From a virus, in the IMG/VR virus record IMGVR_UViG_3300025889_012072, positions 1 through 32,095 of that record: a stretch of DNA of 32,095 nucleotides. One strand, given 5' to 3'. The position numbers were made by a program, and so were the translations under genes. The notes beneath the pieces were generated by a model that saw only the letters and a program-made list of their open reading frames with translations, was not told where the DNA came from and made no database searches. Within the stretch, counting starts at the first letter, position 1, and each line of letters starts with the position of its first letter. Below are positions 8,337-16,182 of this stretch, piece after piece.

Positions 8337-10222
8337 GGAATATCAATCGTCCCGTCTTCGCAACCCTCAGGCGGCGCATCAACGCATTCAATAGAAGTGA
8401 TTGTATCGGAAATAGATGCCTCAATCATGAGGCGTCGTGAGGCTTGCTGAACAGCATCCAAAGGATTGATGACCATGTCGTCTTGAGTCGCCGTATGGTC
8501 AAAAGAAAAACTCCAACTCAGCCCCAAGGATCCGCAGATGTAATCTTCTTTTTCATCTGCATCGACGTAAGGATTCCCAAATTTGCCTAGATCCCAGTTG
8601 TTGGTTCCCGGCCCATCAAACAACGGCTTGAACTCGCCGTTACGCCATTGACTAAAAACATTACCCAATTTGAAACGAGGCAAAATGCCCGAAGCGATTC
8701 CCTGATCGTGCATCTGAAGAAACAGGGATGAGAATTGAATAAAAGAGTTGGCGTCAGTCCAGAACATGCCCTCAAATTCAGGGATGTCTGTGCAACAGCA
8801 GTCATCCTTTGCATTGAAGTCAACCATGGATGTCGCCATCTTGAGATTAAAGTTGGCGGTGTCTGTAAGGGTTCCGGGGAACGAGCCTGTCTCAACGTAG
8901 TCGGTAGACGTTTCAATTAGAAGAGGGTTTGTAGATGTGGTTGTAAGGTTGTTGCTCCACACCATCACGCAGTCATCGTTGGTTGTCCCGGCCTCGCAAA
9001 TTTCGAGCCAGCCTCCGGGCGAATTGCTAAGGTTGCAACCCTTTGTTATGGCGTCTTCGTAAATGTCCTTACGCTTCTGCAACTTAGAGCCACCCATGGT
9101 GTCTTCTTGGTCAGGGATGCTAAAGGTTGTCGTTGAAGTGAATTCTGTAGAAACGTCTTGAGGGTTGTTGTCGTCATTATCGGCGACATGGCTGATAGTA
9201 GATTTGTGAGCAAACCCGCCGTCAACAAGATTAAAGACTTGGATGTTTGAAACCACCGTGCATCCGGGGTCAGGTTTACAGTGATTAGAGTAAATCTGAT
9301 CCCACTCATTCACACTTGAGACACCGTCCCAAGTAGTTGCATTTGCTTCCAAGTATGTTTCGTATTGGAGGGCAACACCAAAGCGTATTTCGTTCTTGCC
9401 TTCACCTTCAATCCTTCCATCGAAACTTCCAGATTGAAAGTCGTCATCAAACTCTGAGGCTTCAATAAGAGACTCGAACAAAAATACTTTAGTGCCACTG
9501 ACCTTCAAGTAGTCTCCTTGGCAACCTTGAGTCCTGCAAACAACGGGGCAATCAGAATCTTCGCAGTTGTCTTGCAACGTAAATGAAACAGCACTAGAGG
9601 CGTTAAGTCTTTGGACCTTGCCGTCTGGGACATCGCATTTAAGACACTGCTCGGTAAGGGGTTTGGTTGCATCGTCAAAGCAAAGATCAGTAGAACCAGC
9701 AAGACTTAAGTTCCCGCAAAACTTGAAGCATGGTTCTTCAGCAGGATCCTCGCAGCATTCTGTTCCATCGGTTCGTTCAAACAGCCAAGTCCCTGCGTAG
9801 GTAGTTGGATCTGCAAGGTCAATAGTTCCGGGGGTAAGCCCTAGAAAAGTCTCCCACTCCGATACAAGGGCGGCCATGGTGTACGCACCGCACAACTCAT
9901 CGTCGCACGGCACAAAGAACAACAGGGGCAGCGGGCAGTCAGGATCATTACAATCATCCTGCTTTTCAAAGCCACTTGATGGAGCAAAACTACCTAATGG
10001 TTCCGGGGAATCTGTTTGGAACTTGCCGCAGAAGTCGCACGGTTCTTCTCGATCAGGGTCGTTGTATTTCCAAACGTCGTCAACGACAGGGACTTCGCCA
10101 AGTATTACAGTCCACTGACTCTTAAGAGCAAAGAAACCTTCTGCACACGAGTCAGTGCCGGGACAGGGGACAAAGAAGAAGAAAGGATCATCTTCACAGC
10201 AGCAAGTGGTCCAAGGGATCAT
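8333..10222 (-). CDS. Large cysteine-rich virion protein with internal repeats
   Basis: This is a 629-aa acidic protein with 33 cysteines, about 21 of them in the first 230 residues, often as CCC, CC, C-x2-C or C-x4-C. Two diverged repeats are visible at about residues 10-68 and 96-172. Each runs from an 'FFVPC' strand through a Trp-containing helix (W-x-L/F-LG) to 'EEPC-x2-CG'; a third partial copy starts near residue 219. The C-terminal 300 residues are ordinary beta-rich virion sequence. I chose the ATG at 10222 because it overlaps the upstream stop as ATGA; the frame stays open to a TTG at 10315, which would overlap by 97 nt. No family is recognised. Dense disulphides or metal sites are the obvious possibilities. 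Confidence 0.75.
   Translation of the reverse strand: MIPWTTCCCEDDPFFFFVPCPGTDSCAEGFFALKSQWTVILGEVPVVDDVWKYNDPDREEPCDFCGKFQTDSPEPLGSFAPSSGFEKQDDCNDPDCPLPLLFFVPCDDELCGAYTMAALVSEWETFLGLTPGTIDLADPTTYAGTWLFERTDGTECCEDPAEEPCFKFCGNLSLAGSTDLCFDDATKPLTEQCLKCDVPDGKVQRLNASSAVSFTLQDNCEDSDCPVVCRTQGCQGDYLKVSGTKVFLFESLIEASEFDDDFQSGSFDGRIEGEGKNEIRFGVALQYETYLEANATTWDGVSSVNEWDQIYSNHCKPDPGCTVVSNIQVFNLVDGGFAHKSTISHVADNDDNNPQDVSTEFTSTTTFSIPDQEDTMGGSKLQKRKDIYEDAITKGCNLSNSPGGWLEICEAGTTNDDCVMVWSNNLTTTSTNPLLIETSTDYVETGSFPGTLTDTANFNLKMATSMVDFNAKDDCCCTDIPEFEGMFWTDANSFIQFSSLFLQMHDQGIASGILPRFKLGNVFSQWRNGEFKPLFDGPGTNNWDLGKFGNPYVDADEKEDYICGSLGLSWSFSFDHTATQDDMVINPLDAVQQASRRLMIEASISDTITSIECVDAPPEGCEDGTIDIP
9707..10198 (-). 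repeat. Diverged Cys-rich protein repeats within the 629-aa gene
   Basis: Two copies of a 60-77 residue module lie at 10019-10198 and 9707-9937. Both contain a hydrophobic strand ending in VPC, a Cys about 5 residues later, a Trp-centred helix, an insertion of variable length and the ending EEPC-x2-CG. Similarity is at the protein level only; the DNA has diverged. Confidence 0.6.
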
Positions 10223-11484
10223 GAGGGGCAAGTTGCCTTTAAGATCGGCATCAAGCCAGTTACATAAGTGTTGGCTGAGACTCTCTGAGCCAAGAGGATT
10301 GCACCTATAGGCCAAAGAACGTGGGTAAGTTGCACTGTCTCGCCGTCAAGAACCTTATCGTCAATCTCATTTTGAGGGAAGGCGTGGGAGTAATCGAGAA
10401 GTATCTGGCCGGTTGATTGTGTGATGTTGGCGTCTGAGGTACCCGTACCGTCAAAGGTGTAGGCGGTAACTACATACCTGCGGTACGCACCAATCTCGTT
10501 ACTGTCTGTATTGGGGGTCGGATCTTGGCCTGTTATTTTCACCAACTGAGCCCCAAAGCCAGCGTGGCCCACGGGGAGCATATTGAACCGCACTTCGTCA
10601 GGGTCGCCTGCTGCGTGCGTAATAAGCAGGGTACCGTCAACCACGGGATTGGAAGTCACGTTTGTGAACTTCAGGCCCTGATCACCCTTTGCAGCAGTCA
10701 TCACACCAGACTCATCTGTAGCAACCGTCTTGTACCCAAAGACGCTTGAGTCAAGGGACAGCGTAATTGCATCGCCAGTAACCGCGCTCGCTATCTCTCC
10801 TGTAGTTCCATTGAGAGCAAGCGTGCTGTTCTTTGAAGTAGGAGTTGCCGTGCCGCTATCGGAAGCAAACTTCTCGTAGAGCGGGCGAGTGAAGTCAATC
10901 TCCACCTTGGACGTATCGTTGTCGCCCGTCACAGTAGCACTCAGGTAGGCGTTAGCCCCCCCAAATGATGCCGTCGATATCTCAAGGTCCTTGTTTGGGG
11001 CAGTGGCTTCGCAGTCGCCCGTGTCGCCAGTGATCCTTTCCCACGAGTTTGAAGGCGTGCCCCCAAGAATGTCAATACGACCGTCTACAAAAACCTGCAA
11101 AGCGGCGTCATCGACGTTGACTGTAAAAGTAGTAGGAGGAGCCCCACTGTTATTTACGTTGATTCTGTTTCCCCCCACGACTTGGCTGTAATCAACTCCA
11201 GCAGCAGCGCCGTCAGGGATATTGAAGTTGAAGGGCGTTGCGATCTGGACTTGGGGGGCTCCGAAGAACAGATTGCTTACACCCTGTGGGGGGTTCTGGC
11301 TGGCGTAACTATAGTTGTTGCCGACGTAAGAGTACGGGACATCTGAAAGAGTGCCTGCAATAGACATCTCTTGGAAGAAGTGCTTTGTGCTATCTGGTCC
11401 CCACCCAATGTACGAAACCGCTTGGGCTTCTCCGGGCATCAGCCCATAAGAAGTATTTGGGTCGTTTTCGTTTAGGTAGCCCAT
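10219..11484 (-). CDS. Unknown beta-rich virion protein, probably tail/fibre associated
   Basis: This 421-aa protein is dominated by Thr, Gly, Asn, Asp and Ala, with repeated short beta strands and turns (for example LSLDSSVFGYKTVATDES). No signal peptide, helix bundle or catalytic motif is seen. It begins MGYLNENDPNTSYGLMPGEA and ends in a hydrophobic strand (GAILLAQRVSANTYVTGLMP). Location between the fibre module and the Cys-rich protein suggests a structural tail component. The ATG follows the stop of the small membrane-protein gene by 3 nt. Base composition here is close to the genome norm, unlike the genes immediately upstream. Confidence 0.7.
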   Translation of the reverse strand: MGYLNENDPNTSYGLMPGEAQAVSYIGWGPDSTKHFFQEMSIAGTLSDVPYSYVGNNYSYASQNPPQGVSNLFFGAPQVQIATPFNFNIPDGAAAGVDYSQVVGGNRINVNNSGAPPTTFTVNVDDAALQVFVDGRIDILGGTPSNSWERITGDTGDCEATAPNKDLEISTASFGGANAYLSATVTGDNDTSKVEIDFTRPLYEKFASDSGTATPTSKNSTLALNGTTGEIASAVTGDAITLSLDSSVFGYKTVATDESGVMTAAKGDQGLKFTNVTSNPVVDGTLLITHAAGDPDEVRFNMLPVGHAGFGAQLVKITGQDPTPNTDSNEIGAYRRYVVTAYTFDGTGTSDANITQSTGQILLDYSHAFPQNEIDDKVLDGETVQLTHVLWPIGAILLAQRVSANTYVTGLMPILKATCPS

Positions 11485-11487
11485 GGG

Positions 11488-11619
11488 TCACTTGTCCAAC
11501 TTGTCCTTGATGTCCTCTAGGTCACGGCGAATGCCCTTGACCATTGTGTAGTAGACCAGAACCCACACGATGAGCGGGGTGAGATTGTTTTCGAGGATCG
11601 GCAGGATCGAAGGTTCCAT
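11488..11619 (-). CDS. 43-aa single-helix membrane protein (holin-like size, function unknown)
   Basis: This small gene encodes 43 residues: a short N terminus (MEPSILPILENN), one hydrophobic helix at about residues 13-27 (LTPLIVWVLVYYTMV), and a charged amphipathic C-terminal helix (KGIRRDLEDIKDKLDK). One transmembrane segment plus a short coiled tail is seen in small phage membrane proteins, including some holin-associated ones and tail-anchored virion proteins, but no family can be assigned from this length. The start shares a base with the stop of the dockerin gene (TGATG), and the stop lies 3 nt before the next start. Without it there would be a 130-nt gap in a genome that otherwise has none. 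Confidence 0.7.
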   Translation of the reverse strand: MEPSILPILENNLTPLIVWVLVYYTMVKGIRRDLEDIKDKLDK

Positions 11620-12245
11620 CAATCGGCTCCCGGCTCATAAGTATCTGACCACTGCCCGAACAGGATCCCGAGATCCTTTCCGTCAACGACCCCATCGAAG
11701 TTGAGGTCCGATCGGTTCTGGTCGCTGCCGAAGTCAGCGAGCAGCAAGCCCTGATCCTGAGCGTTGACCACGCCATCTGCGTTGATGTCTGCGATCTGGT
11801 CAGCCCTGCGAATCGTGCAAGCCCAGTTGATCGCTTCCGTCACAGTTTCGTTTCCGGGCACCGCGAAGGTGTAGTCGGAAACGATTCGCTGCTTCTCCGC
11901 GTCCCAGCAGAGATCGGAACCCTGCTCGAAGATCGGAACGAACCCGTCGTCGACTCGCGTTGACATCCGGTACTTCACGTTCTTCTCGGAGCCGCTCATG
12001 TTCTGCACCTGAGCAGTCCCCTCGACGGTGAACCATCCGACCTCCGTGACAGCAGGTCGAACATAGGTCACCATCAAGGCTCGCGTTTCGGTGCTTGCCT
12101 GCGAGTTGACCTCGATCGCGTCGGTGACATTGCCATCTGAATCCACGAAGGGGAGACGAGTGGTAGTCATCGGCAGCATGCGAGGGCTGCACGGCTCGGC
12201 GTCCTGAACAGCCACGATAGTTGCGAGTGCAAATTCAATCATCAC
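11619..12245 (-). CDS. Protein with C-terminal dockerin domain
   Basis: This 208-aa protein has a clear pair of dockerin Ca-binding repeats at its C terminus: residues 153-172 (DINADGVVNAQDQGLLLADF) and 180-199 (DLNFDGVVDGKDLGILFGQW). Each has the D-x-N-x-D-G-x-V-x-x-x-D loop; the likely Ca ligands are D153, N155, D157 and D164, and D180, N182, D184 and D191. Dockerins bind cohesin modules and are best known from cellulosomes, but they are also abundant in Planctomycetota, whose repeats often end in 'DLG-LLG-W' as here. Residues 35-145 look like a beta domain (DSDGNVTDAIEV ... WFTVEGTAQVQN). The N terminus has a weak hydrophobic stretch (FALATIVAV), not a clear signal peptide. The start overlaps the upstream stop (ATGA). 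A dockerin in a phage tail module is unexpected. Confidence 0.85.
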   Translation of the reverse strand: MMIEFALATIVAVQDAEPCSPRMLPMTTTRLPFVDSDGNVTDAIEVNSQASTETRALMVTYVRPAVTEVGWFTVEGTAQVQNMSGSEKNVKYRMSTRVDDGFVPIFEQGSDLCWDAEKQRIVSDYTFAVPGNETVTEAINWACTIRRADQIADINADGVVNAQDQGLLLADFGSDQNRSDLNFDGVVDGKDLGILFGQWSDTYEPGAD

Positions 12246-12469
12246 GGCAGTTCCGGGTCATCAAAAGGCGTCGGGTCGTAGGCGATCGACTTCAACGCGT
12301 TCGCCGCTGCGATCATCTCGTTCGCCGAAGCGACGAGCAGGTCGATGTGCGCTTCGTCGAGCGCGGTACGCGGCGCGGTCTCCTTGTACGCGTAGCCGAG
12401 CGTGCCGAGTCCAGTCTGCACCGTTGCGAGTGCCTGCGTGAGAGAAGCGAAAGTGAAGATCGTTTCCAT
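12242..12469 (-). CDS. Unknown 75-aa helical protein
   Basis: This small, mainly helical, acidic protein (METIFTFASLTQALATVQTG ... LDEAHIDLLVASANEMIAAA) belongs to no family I recognise. The ATG follows the upstream stop by a single base, and its stop overlaps the start of the dockerin gene, so it is embedded in a coupled series. Its sequence is rich in TCG and GCG words, like its neighbours on both sides and unlike most of the window. It could be a small fibre chaperone or trimerisation factor, but only position suggests that. Confidence 0.65.
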   Translation of the reverse strand: METIFTFASLTQALATVQTGLGTLGYAYKETAPRTALDEAHIDLLVASANEMIAAANALKSIAYDPTPFDDPELP

Positions 12470-12470
12470 G

Positions 12471-13109
12471 TCATGTCACCTGAGTTGGGGGCCAGTTTGA
12501 ATCCGTGATCGTCGTTGCGTCATCGAACCAGTAGAAGCGAACCTTGAACCCGACGCTGTAGTCCGATGCCGAACACTTCGGAGAGGAGTTCCAGTAGTAA
12601 TGGGAGCCTGCATTGGCTCCCCAGTCCGGGCTGTACGTCGAGCCGGTGTCGTTGTACCGCTTGAGCATGGCGATCGTGCCGTCGCTTCGTTCGGCTTCGC
12701 ACACCCAGTCGTAGTTACTGTTCGCAGCGAGGACATCGCTCATCGCCGTCTGCTCGCTGCCAGTCGAACTCTGCGTGCTGTCGGGATGGTTCCTGAAGTC
12801 GATTCCGATCGTCGTGTAGGAACCGAACCACGCCGTCACCCACCACACCAAGTCACCGCCGACCGCGATGTTGCCGTAGGCACAGGTTGCGTTCGATGGT
12901 TCGAGGTCGCCGTCGATCGTGATGTTGTAGTTGTAACCTCCGGAACCACTGTTGGCGGAGGCGTCGTATCCGATCATGCCGGGAGCGAGCGACGAGGTTG
13001 ACCACGCCGTGTGGACGGTCGCCTCAAACGAGTGGTCTGCCTCATCACGCCACGTCGTCGTCCCGGAAGATTGCGTCGGGAAGAACAGCCATTTGCTTGG
13101 TGGTGTCAT
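12471..13109 (-). CDS. Unknown beta-rich protein after the fibre gene, possible receptor-binding or fibre-tip protein
   Basis: This 212-aa protein is rich in Trp, Tyr, Ser, Thr, Gly and Asp (about ten Trp), with few basic residues. Segments such as YNYNITIDGDLEPS and DYSVGFKVRFYWFDDATTI read as beta strands. Aromatic-rich beta proteins directly downstream of a phage fibre are often fibre-tip or carbohydrate-binding subunits, but no lectin motif was identified. It is coupled to the fibre gene (ATGA). Composition is CpG-rich, matching the 3' half of the fibre gene and the next two genes. Confidence 0.65.
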   Translation of the reverse strand: MTPPSKWLFFPTQSSGTTTWRDEADHSFEATVHTAWSTSSLAPGMIGYDASANSGSGGYNYNITIDGDLEPSNATCAYGNIAVGGDLVWWVTAWFGSYTTIGIDFRNHPDSTQSSTGSEQTAMSDVLAANSNYDWVCEAERSDGTIAMLKRYNDTGSTYSPDWGANAGSHYYWNSSPKCSASDYSVGFKVRFYWFDDATTITDSNWPPTQVT

Positions 13110-15781
13110 TCGGTGTATTCCACTGAGAAGATGACATCGGTCGCGGACGAGTTCGACGAGGTGACGAGCGTGAGAACCGCGTCAGCAGCCAGCGAAGTGT
13201 TCGCGAGACCCGTCTGGTTGCCGGTGCCGGTTCCTGCCGTGACCTGCTTGACAACGTCGCTCCCGTTCTTGAGATTCACGACCACGCTTCCGGATCCGGT
13301 CTTGATGTAGAAAGCCGAGATGGTTCGAGCGGTTGCGACGGCTGGGTCAAGGGTGTACGTCTTGTCGGCCGCCGTCTCGATCTGCCCAGTGTACGATCCC
13401 GTGTTTGTGATGCCGAGGTTGGTGCGAGCGGTCGCGGCGCTATTGAGGTCACTCAAGTTGTTCGAGGCGACGAGATCGCCTGTGCCGCTTCCCGCACCGA
13501 TGGCAGATCGAGCGGCAGCCGCATCGGCAGCAGTGAACACGTTCGCACCGACCGTGGTCGCTCCAAGGTTCGTGCGAGCGGTCGCCACGTTCGTCACATC
13601 TGAGAGGTTGTTCGACCCGACCATGTCGCCGGTCCCGGTGCCGACGCCGATCGCTGATCTGGCCGCCGCCTGATCTGCCGCAGTGAAGACGTTCGCGCCG
13701 ACCGCCGTCGCTCCGAGCGTGGTCCTCGCTGCTGCTGCGTCGGCGTCGTCGATCAGCGTGCCACCGAAGGCCGAGACCGCAGACGATGCCACGAAACTAG
13801 ACCAGCCGAGGTTTCCGCTGCCGTCCGTCTTCAGTGCTTGGTCCGCCGAACCCGTCGCAGTGGGAAGAACGAGATCGTAGTTGGCTCCCGCACTATGCGG
13901 AGGAGACTTCAAGCCGACGCCGTGCGTTCCTGCCTCGCACATCAGGCGGATCTTGCCGACGTTGCTGGTGGCCGATCCGCCGACTTCAAGGTGTCCGCTT
14001 CCATCTGGGAGGAGCGTCAGGTTGCCGTCCGATGTGGAGGTGGTGATCTTCTGGGCCTGCACGTCAAGGTCGCCACCGAGTTGCGGCGTCGTGTCGCTGA
14101 CCACATCCTGCAACGCAGAATCCGCCTTCGTCCCCTGCGCAGCCGTTGCGAAGTCACCTGTTGCAGATGCGGCTGCGGTCCCCGCGTCCGTGATGTTTGC
14201 GAGCGTATGGGTGTGAATCGCTCCAGCGTAGTTCGTCGAGTCTGTCGTCGCGGCGGTCCCGAGATTGAGCGTCGTTCGGGCTGCGGCTGCGTCGGCGTCG
14301 TCGATTAGCGTTCCACCGAAAGCGGAGACACCAGACGCAGCGAACGCCCCGATGTCCGAAAGGACTTCAGCAGCAGTCCTGCTGGTGACCTTGGTCCCGA
14401 TGGCCTCAAGTCGCAGGAATTCGTTAGCAGTCACCCCGGAAGGAGCAACCTGAAGGACATCGTTGCTCGTGATACCGACATCAAAAGCAGCAGCCGTTCC
14501 CGAGTCGGTGATATTCGCGAGTGTGTGGGTGTGGTTCGACGCAGCGGCACCGAGCGTCGTTCTTGCTGTCGCGGCGTCCGCGTCGTCGACAAGAGTCGCT
14601 CCGAAGGTCGAGATTCCGTGGGCAGTGGTGATCGCGTTGTGGGTTGCAATCGAACCAGCAGCCTCAGCGACAGAAGTCAGAGTCGTGGAAACCGCTTGGT
14701 TGCTTCCATTCCCGTAGAAGATCTTTCCGCTATCGAGGTTGGGAGTAGCGTTTGAGCGTCCTGCACCAAGAACCTTGATCGAACCGTTCGTGCCACCGCC
14801 GGTGTTTGCCTTGATTACGAACCCGATCTTCTGGATCGCGGCACTCTCTCCGGTTGGAGCGGTGTTGGTGAAATCCCCTGCGGTCGTTGAAACAAAAAGT
14901 TCATCGCCAGCAGAGTACGTTCCCGAGGGAAGATCAATGCCTTCCAACGTGCCAAGCGTAGTGATATACACCTCTGCTCCGGAGTTGCCTCCGGTACTGA
15001 TTACGCCAAACGAAGGCATCTTCGCCGCGTCATCGGCATCAGCGAGATCGACATCAGGCGTGTTTCCGCTGGTGTATCCAGAGATGTACACAACATCACC
15101 AACTGAAAGTGCAGATGCGTTCCCGTTCTTCGCTCGGAACATCACCGAGCCTTCGAGATCCCCGTGAATTTCAGCCCAGCGGAAATCGGCAGACCCAAGG
15201 TCCAAAGTCCCATCTGCGTTCGGGATCAAGTCAATGCTGAGACTGCCCGATGTCAAACCGCTCGCGGGCAGAGACGATCCAGCAGATAAGTTTGTCAACT
15301 GCGAGCCATCAACCGCAGGCAACTTTGCATCGCCATCAAGTTGGACAATCTGGTTTGCTGATGTGCCGGGTACAAGCCCAAGATCAGTGCGAATTGCAGC
15401 AAGGTTGTTGTAGGAAACCGTAAGGGCACCGCTGACATCTGCAACGGAATAGCCCGAAGGCATTGTGACACCCGTCACCGTTCCCAACTTTGTATTGGTA
15501 ATAGATACTGCACCCGCTGCATCGGTTAGGACGTTCATCCCCGTCAAACCAGTTACTGATTGAACAGGAGCAGCCGCAGAAGCACGAGCATTGGTGTAGT
15601 AGAGGTTGCTACTTCCCTCATTCAAGGAGTCGGTGGTTTGCCCGCTAAGGTTTACAGCCCCAACTCCCAAAGCCACTGTCACCGTATTTGAGACAGGCGA
15701 ACTAAGCGTCACGGTATTGCTGCCTGCAGGCGTAATCGTGACGTTATCGGTAGTCGTCGAAATTGTGACAGTATCAGCCAT
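13106..15781 (-). CDS. Tail fibre protein with repeat-rich shaft
   Basis: This 891-aa protein shows several fibre hallmarks. Residues 1-45 are a Thr/Val beta region. The segment at 50-66 (TDSLNEGSSNLYYTNAR) matches a sequence frequent at the head of marine phage fibres. The segment at 556-582 (ALQDVVSDTTPQLGGDLDV and following) is another common fibre shaft word, and repeats of the type GGTLIDDADAAAARTTLG lie at about 394-411, 489-506 and 673-690. Two 50-residue copies occupy 691-790. The C-terminal 100 residues form a separate beta tip. The protein probably mediates host binding. The start overlaps the upstream stop (TAATG). DNA composition changes within the gene near residues 390-480, the 3' part being more CpG-rich, which suggests domain exchange. 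Confidence 0.85.
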   Translation of the reverse strand: MADTVTISTTTDNVTITPAGSNTVTLSSPVSNTVTVALGVGAVNLSGQTTDSLNEGSSNLYYTNARASAAAPVQSVTGLTGMNVLTDAAGAVSITNTKLGTVTGVTMPSGYSVADVSGALTVSYNNLAAIRTDLGLVPGTSANQIVQLDGDAKLPAVDGSQLTNLSAGSSLPASGLTSGSLSIDLIPNADGTLDLGSADFRWAEIHGDLEGSVMFRAKNGNASALSVGDVVYISGYTSGNTPDVDLADADDAAKMPSFGVISTGGNSGAEVYITTLGTLEGIDLPSGTYSAGDELFVSTTAGDFTNTAPTGESAAIQKIGFVIKANTGGGTNGSIKVLGAGRSNATPNLDSGKIFYGNGSNQAVSTTLTSVAEAAGSIATHNAITTAHGISTFGATLVDDADAATARTTLGAAASNHTHTLANITDSGTAAAFDVGITSNDVLQVAPSGVTANEFLRLEAIGTKVTSRTAAEVLSDIGAFAASGVSAFGGTLIDDADAAAARTTLNLGTAATTDSTNYAGAIHTHTLANITDAGTAAASATGDFATAAQGTKADSALQDVVSDTTPQLGGDLDVQAQKITTSTSDGNLTLLPDGSGHLEVGGSATSNVGKIRLMCEAGTHGVGLKSPPHSAGANYDLVLPTATGSADQALKTDGSGNLGWSSFVASSAVSAFGGTLIDDADAAAARTTLGATAVGANVFTAADQAAARSAIGVGTGTGDMVGSNNLSDVTNVATARTNLGATTVGANVFTAADAAAARSAIGAGSGTGDLVASNNLSDLNSAATARTNLGITNTGSYTGQIETAADKTYTLDPAVATARTISAFYIKTGSGSVVVNLKNGSDVVKQVTAGTGTGNQTGLANTSLAADAVLTLVTSSNSSATDVIFSVEYTE
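13412..13711 (-). repeat. Tandem 150-bp repeat (2 copies) in the fibre shaft
   Basis: Two adjacent in-frame copies of a 150-bp unit (13562-13711 and 13412-13561) encode 50 residues each, from VGANVFTAAD through NNLSD to ATARTNLG. I count 40 of 50 residues identical between copies. Both begin directly after a GGTLIDDADAAAARTTLG unit, so the shaft has probably grown by duplication. Confidence 0.85.
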
Positions 15782-16182
15782 TAGGTCGTAACCTCAGGAG
15801 TAACGATCAAAGTCCCTTCAAGAACACGTTCAACAATAAGACCGTCAGAAGTGACATTTTCAATGTCGTAGACGTACTTTCCGGGAGCATCTATCAACGC
15901 AGACTTTGCCGCACTGACTTTGACCGTGAAAGTTTCACGATCGGTTGCAGTCGCACTAGCGGTGTTGCTTTCAAACTCGTCTGAGTTTGTATGCACGTCG
16001 TCAATCGAGTTGACGGTGAGCGAAAGAACTTCAGTGCCTCCATGCTTTGTCTTTGCCTTCATTCGGAAAGTGCTGTTCTGGGGAAATGCAGCATCTCCCG
16101 CACTACCGCCGTCACGACTTCGGGAATAAACAAGCGTGGTTGTTTCGCCTTGGTTGATAGTCCAATCGTATCGAGCCGTCAT
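15781..16182 (-). CDS. Small Ig-like/beta virion protein upstream of the fibre
   Basis: This 133-aa beta-rich protein begins MTARYDWTINQGETTTLVYS and continues through FRMKAKTKHGG, LTVNSIDD, DRETFTVKVSAAKSA and GKYVYDIE. The order (N-terminal 'F-I-QG', strands around 'MKAR/K', then a 'G-Y-YDIE' strand) is common in small phage proteins preceding fibres and in the N-terminal domain of BppU-like baseplate proteins; this is a memory-based comparison. The frame extends four codons to a TTG at 16194, but the ATG at 16182 is preferred: it overlaps the upstream stop as ATGA and has GGAG six bases before it. Confidence 0.75.
   Translation of the reverse strand: MTARYDWTINQGETTTLVYSRSRDGGSAGDAAFPQNSTFRMKAKTKHGGTEVLSLTVNSIDDVHTNSDEFESNTASATATDRETFTVKVSAAKSALIDAPGKYVYDIENVTSDGLIVERVLEGTLIVTPEVTT

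Noticed and set aside
10223-10315. N-terminal extension of the Cys-rich protein to a TTG at 10315
   Set aside because: It would overlap the 421-aa gene by 97 nt and lacks a better ribosome site, while ATG at 10222 forms the ATGA junction typical of this operon. It is not strictly excluded.
12245-12245. Signal peptide on the dockerin protein
   Set aside because: The N terminus has a short hydrophobic run (FALATIVAV) but begins with an acidic residue, lacks a basic n-region and has no clear cleavage site, so secretion by a signal peptide is not claimed.
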